Below are positions 4,799 through 7,797 of a DNA stretch of 7,797 nt, piece after piece. A model generated the notes under the pieces. The model was given only the letters and a program-made list of their open reading frames with translations. It ran no database searches and was not told the DNA's origin. This DNA is from CF-161 sp035259145 (lineage in GTDB: Bacteria > Chloroflexota > Dormibacteria > Dormibacterales > Dormibacteraceae): positions 1 to 7,797 of the forward strand of contig DATFWQ010000203.1 of NCBI GenBank assembly GCA_035259145.1. Reading direction: 5' to 3'. The first letter of the stretch is position 1. Each line of letters begins with the position of its first letter. A program made the translations under genes and the position numbers.

Positions 4799-7797
4799 TC
4801 AAAGGGTACTGAGAGCCTCCCGGGCGCGGGCCGCGTCCCGAACGGCTCCAAGCCCTTCGAACGCGTCGAGCGCCGAACGGAGCAGGGTACGGTCTGTGAC
4901 GACGCGCGACAGCTGCTCTCTCGCCCTGGCCGCCTGAAGCGGCAGCAAAAGGCGGTCGAAGCCGTCGACGGCGCGGCCCAGCAGAGCGGCGGCATCGCCG
5001 GCGGAGCCGGCCGCGGCACGCGCGACGCCCTCCGCTCGGTCGCAGGTGGGCGTCATGGCAGCCAGATAGCCGCCTCTGGAGCGGGCGGCGGGCAGGAAGC
5101 GCTCGAGCGCGTCCCAGTCACCCTGGGCCTCCAGCGCTTCGACCAGCACGATCGCTTCGAACGGGATCTCCCACGGCCCAGGACGGCGGCCCATGAGCAC
5201 TAGCCGCTCCGCGAGGGCTCGCCCGGTCTGTGGGTCGCCGAGCTCGATCGCGAGGCGGCCGCGCAGTGCGTCCACATATCCCGGGTGGTCTGGGTCCGGA
5301 GCTACGCGGGCAGCGACCTCCCGCGCCTTTTGCACCTCGCCGAGATGACAGAGACCGATGGCCCCCAGCACGGGACCGCCGCGGAGGTACGGGCAGCTCA
5401 TGTCAGCCTCCGGTCCCTCGAGTAGGGCGAGGTGCTCAGCGAGAAAAGGCTCCATTTCCGACCACCGTCCGAGGTGCCAGAGGCAGGCCATCACCAAGAA
5501 TGTCCCGTGCAGCCCGTCGTGCGGGGAGATGGCCCGGCCCAACGCGTAGGACGTGCGCGCGTGCGCGAGCGCCCGGTCCCAGGCTCCGCTGACGTCCCCG
5601 ACGACCAAGCTGGCGATGGCGTGCCCCAGTGCGCGGTCGCGATCCCTCCCTCCCTGGTCCATGAGATCCACCTCCTCGAGGATCGCCGCGACGGCCTGGT
5701 CGTACGCGCCTTCGATGAAGTGGGCGGTCGCAAGACTGAGGAGAGCGAGGCCCTGGAGGGGCGGCGCGCCGAGCTCATGAGCCAGCCGCCGCGCCGATTC
5801 CGCGGCGCGGCGCCGGCCCTCTGCCGGCACTGGGTCGGTCCTGCCGGTCCACGCCCAACGACTCCCGCACAGCGCGCGAAGGGCCAGAAGCTGGGTCCTC
5901 GCCGCCGGGTCGCGGACGACCGCGAGGCCCTCGTCGACCACGCGGTCGCACATCACGGGGTCCGGCGGAACACGAAATCCGCCCCAACGGTTGACGGCCA
6001 TCACCGCGGTCTTGAGGCACAGGCTCGCGCGCCAGTCCTCGTGACCCCGCTCCTGTCGCAGCTCCGCCAGCGCTTCCTCCCAGGCAGGGATCGCAGCGTC
6101 GCCGAGGAAGGCGGCCTCATGGTCGTCGCCGATGGCCTCCGCCGCCTCGGCGCGTTCGGCGACGCCCTCTGCCAGCCGCAGCGCATGCCGGTGGAGGTCG
6201 AGGGCCTTCGAGACCGCGTATCGCTGGCGCGCTGCTCCGCCCGCCTCGATCAGCGAGCGAAACGCCTTCACGCGCACCCACTCCTTCCTCACCGGCCCGC
6301 CAGGCCACGCGAGGTCCAGATCCCTCGTGTCGGCCGCGTCGGCGTAGTGGTAGGCGATCAGCTCGATGAGCTCGCCCGCCCGGTCACCGGACAGGTCCTC
6401 TAGCCAGGCGCCGGTGTGCGCGTGACCGCGCGCCCGGAGCGCCGCCGGAAGGGACGCGTAGGCAACGTCGCGCAGCAGAGCATGCTTGAACGCGAACTCC
6501 ACCTGACCAGCGAGGCTCGAGGTCTGCCGGGCGAGGACGAGCCCCCGATTCTCGAGAGCTCTGAGCGCGTCGTCGAGGTCGTCCTCACCGGCGAGACCGC
6601 GGAGAGCCTCGATCCAGAAGATCCTGCCCACCACGGCCGCCGCCTGGAGAACCCGCTTTTCAGCGGCCGGCAGCCCGTCGACGCGTGCCGCCAGCAGCGC
6701 GTGCACTGAGTCCGGAAGAGCTCCTGTCTCACCGTCGGTGACGTGCGCCACCAGCTGGTCGAGAAAGTAGGGGTTTCCCTCGGCCCGGGCGAGAATCTCC
6801 TCGCGGCGTTGGGCGGTCAGGTCCGCACCGGGGGGAAGGCGGTCGAGGAGCTCACGGCTGGAGCTCTCCGACAGTGACCGCAGCGTGATCATCGACACGT
6901 CCGCTGAGCCAGCTCCAAAGGCCGGATAACGTTCGAAGAGCTCCGGACGCGCGGTCGTCAGCAGCACGAGAGGGCCCTCCGAGCGCGCGACCAGCCGCGC
7001 CAGCATGTCGAGCAGGGGCGGCCCCGCCCAGTGCAGGTCCTCCACCACGATGAGCACGGGTCCTCCCGACGCCAGCGCGGTGGCGAAGCGCGGCCAGGCT
7101 CGCGCCAGCTCGTCGGCGACCGTGCGTGGGATGGCGCCGTCCAGCGGGCTGTCGGACAGCTCGATGCCCGCGGTGGCGGCCAGGGCCTAGATCGTCTCGT
7201 CGACCTGGCTGTCGTCGAGGCCGCTCAGCGACAGCAGCTCATGCAGCCTCACCCGCAGCTTGTCGCGGGCGACGTTCCCGGCCTCGCCGAGCGCGATTCC
7301 GCAGGCGTCGCGGAGGACCTCGCCCAGCGCCCAGTAGGTGATGCCGTCGCCGGTGGCGAGGCAGCGTCCGCGGAGCACCCGGGTGTCCGGTCTCGCCTGC
7401 AGGGAAGCCGAGACCACCTCGCGTATGAGCCGGCTCTTCCCGATGCCGGCGACCCCGACGACGGTGATGAGGCGAGGCCGGCCGCTGGTCGCGGACTCGT
7501 CGACAAGGCTGAGCACGACACGGCTCTCCTCCTCGCGTCCCACCATCGGCGGCTCGAACTCCGGCTGCCGCCATTCAGCCGCCCAGCTCGCCGCGAGCAG
7601 GCGCCGGCCAACCAGCGGCCGGGCGCTGGAGCCGCCGAGCCGGAGCACCTCGCCGAAGTGGAAGTCTCCAACGCGGGCGGCCCGGCGGGTTCGCTCGGCA
7701 GCGAGCAGGGTGCGGGGTGCCGCGGCCTCGCGCAGCCGCGCCGCGACGTCGAGCACGTCACCGCCGACGTCCGACAGAGAAGTCACCCTGGCGGCCG
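4799..7797 (-). pseudogene. Class III cyclase - AAA/STAND ATPase - TPR-like signalling protein, split by an in-frame TAG (5' end outside window)
   Basis: One reading frame runs from the right edge to a TGA at 4801-4799 and is broken only by TAG at 7189-7187. Numbered from the first visible codon (7795), residues 1-60 match the end of an adenylate/guanylate cyclase domain (GGDVLDVAARLREAAAPRTL). PMVGREEE (83-90) opens the ATPase domain, and Walker A is GVAGIGKS (114-121; 7456-7433). The stop is codon 203. After it come Walker B LIVVEDLHWA (7054-7025), then EGNPYFLDQL, LLAARVDGLPAAEKRVLQAAAVVGR and FAFKHALLRDVAYASL, all typical of AAA_16/STAND modules, then about 500 residues of Ala/Leu-rich helical TPR-like repeats. 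No DNA-binding domain follows. Such proteins are thought to link cyclic-nucleotide synthesis to an ATP-driven sensor, with unknown ligands. Because the stop separates Walker A from Walker B, neither half should be a working ATPase. The GTG at 7057 is inside the Walker B strand and not a credible restart. The remaining frame is intact, so the stop is recent, a sequencing error, or read through. Confidence 0.82.
7187..7189 (-). other. Premature in-frame amber codon
   Basis: The codons read GAG ACG ATC TAG GCC CTG GCC on the minus strand. Upstream and downstream protein patterns continue in the same frame: the distance from 7189 to the downstream GTG at 7057 is 132 bases, or 44 codons. A single change from CAG (Gln) or GAG (Glu) would explain it. 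TAG also ends vapC in this window, and reading through that one would add only eight codons before a TGA, so vapC does not settle whether TAG is always a stop here. Confidence 0.85.

Noticed and set aside
5432..6403. A 323-codon open frame on the plus strand inside the cyclase/ATPase gene
   Set aside because: It is antisense to clear ATPase/TPR coding sequence, has no recognisable domain and an Arg/Gly/Pro-rich composition typical of shadow frames in GC-rich DNA.

Overview
The window is GC-rich, with short intergenic gaps and several genes that have a -10-like hexamer 6-8 bases before the start codon and no clear Shine-Dalgarno. This pattern of likely leaderless mRNAs is common in Actinobacteria, Deinococcota and their relatives. 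The membrane-anchored YvcK, the DUF5808-type protein and the cyclase/ATPase/TPR regulator fit a Chloroflexota, Dormibacterota or actinobacterial soil-type genome. The lineage is an inference, not a firm call.

Layout from left to right. Positions 1-977 (minus) hold the N-terminal 325 codons of a YvcK/CofD-family gluconeogenesis factor with two N-terminal membrane helices; it runs off the left edge. It is divergent from a small DUF5808-like membrane protein at 1052-1390 (plus), which converges with a complete S9-family serine peptidase at 1402-3162 (minus). A tRNA-Gln(CTG) with encoded CCA lies at 3282-3356. Directly after it come a hairpin and a decayed, frameshifted C-terminal piece of an IS481-family transposase (about 3367-3575, minus). 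Next is a type II toxin-antitoxin pair, VapB (3640-3879) and VapC (3876-4331), with a near-perfect palindromic operator that covers the -10 and reaches the start codon. About 470 bases (4332-4798) contain nothing I recognise. The rest (4799-7797, minus) is a large signalling protein: the end of a class III nucleotide cyclase domain, an AAA/STAND-type ATPase and a long helical TPR-like tail. A single in-frame TAG at 7187-7189 splits it between Walker A and Walker B.

The left part (YvcK, DUF5808, peptidase, tRNA) looks like ordinary chromosomal housekeeping. The stretch from the tRNA 3' end to about 4800 looks like an accessory island: tRNA-proximal insertion, IS remnant, toxin-antitoxin module and decayed DNA. 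I see no clearly new multi-gene system. The points most worth a second look are the nonsense-split cyclase/ATPase, the VapC lacking one usual acidic residue, and the palindrome-controlled, apparently leaderless vapBC promoter.
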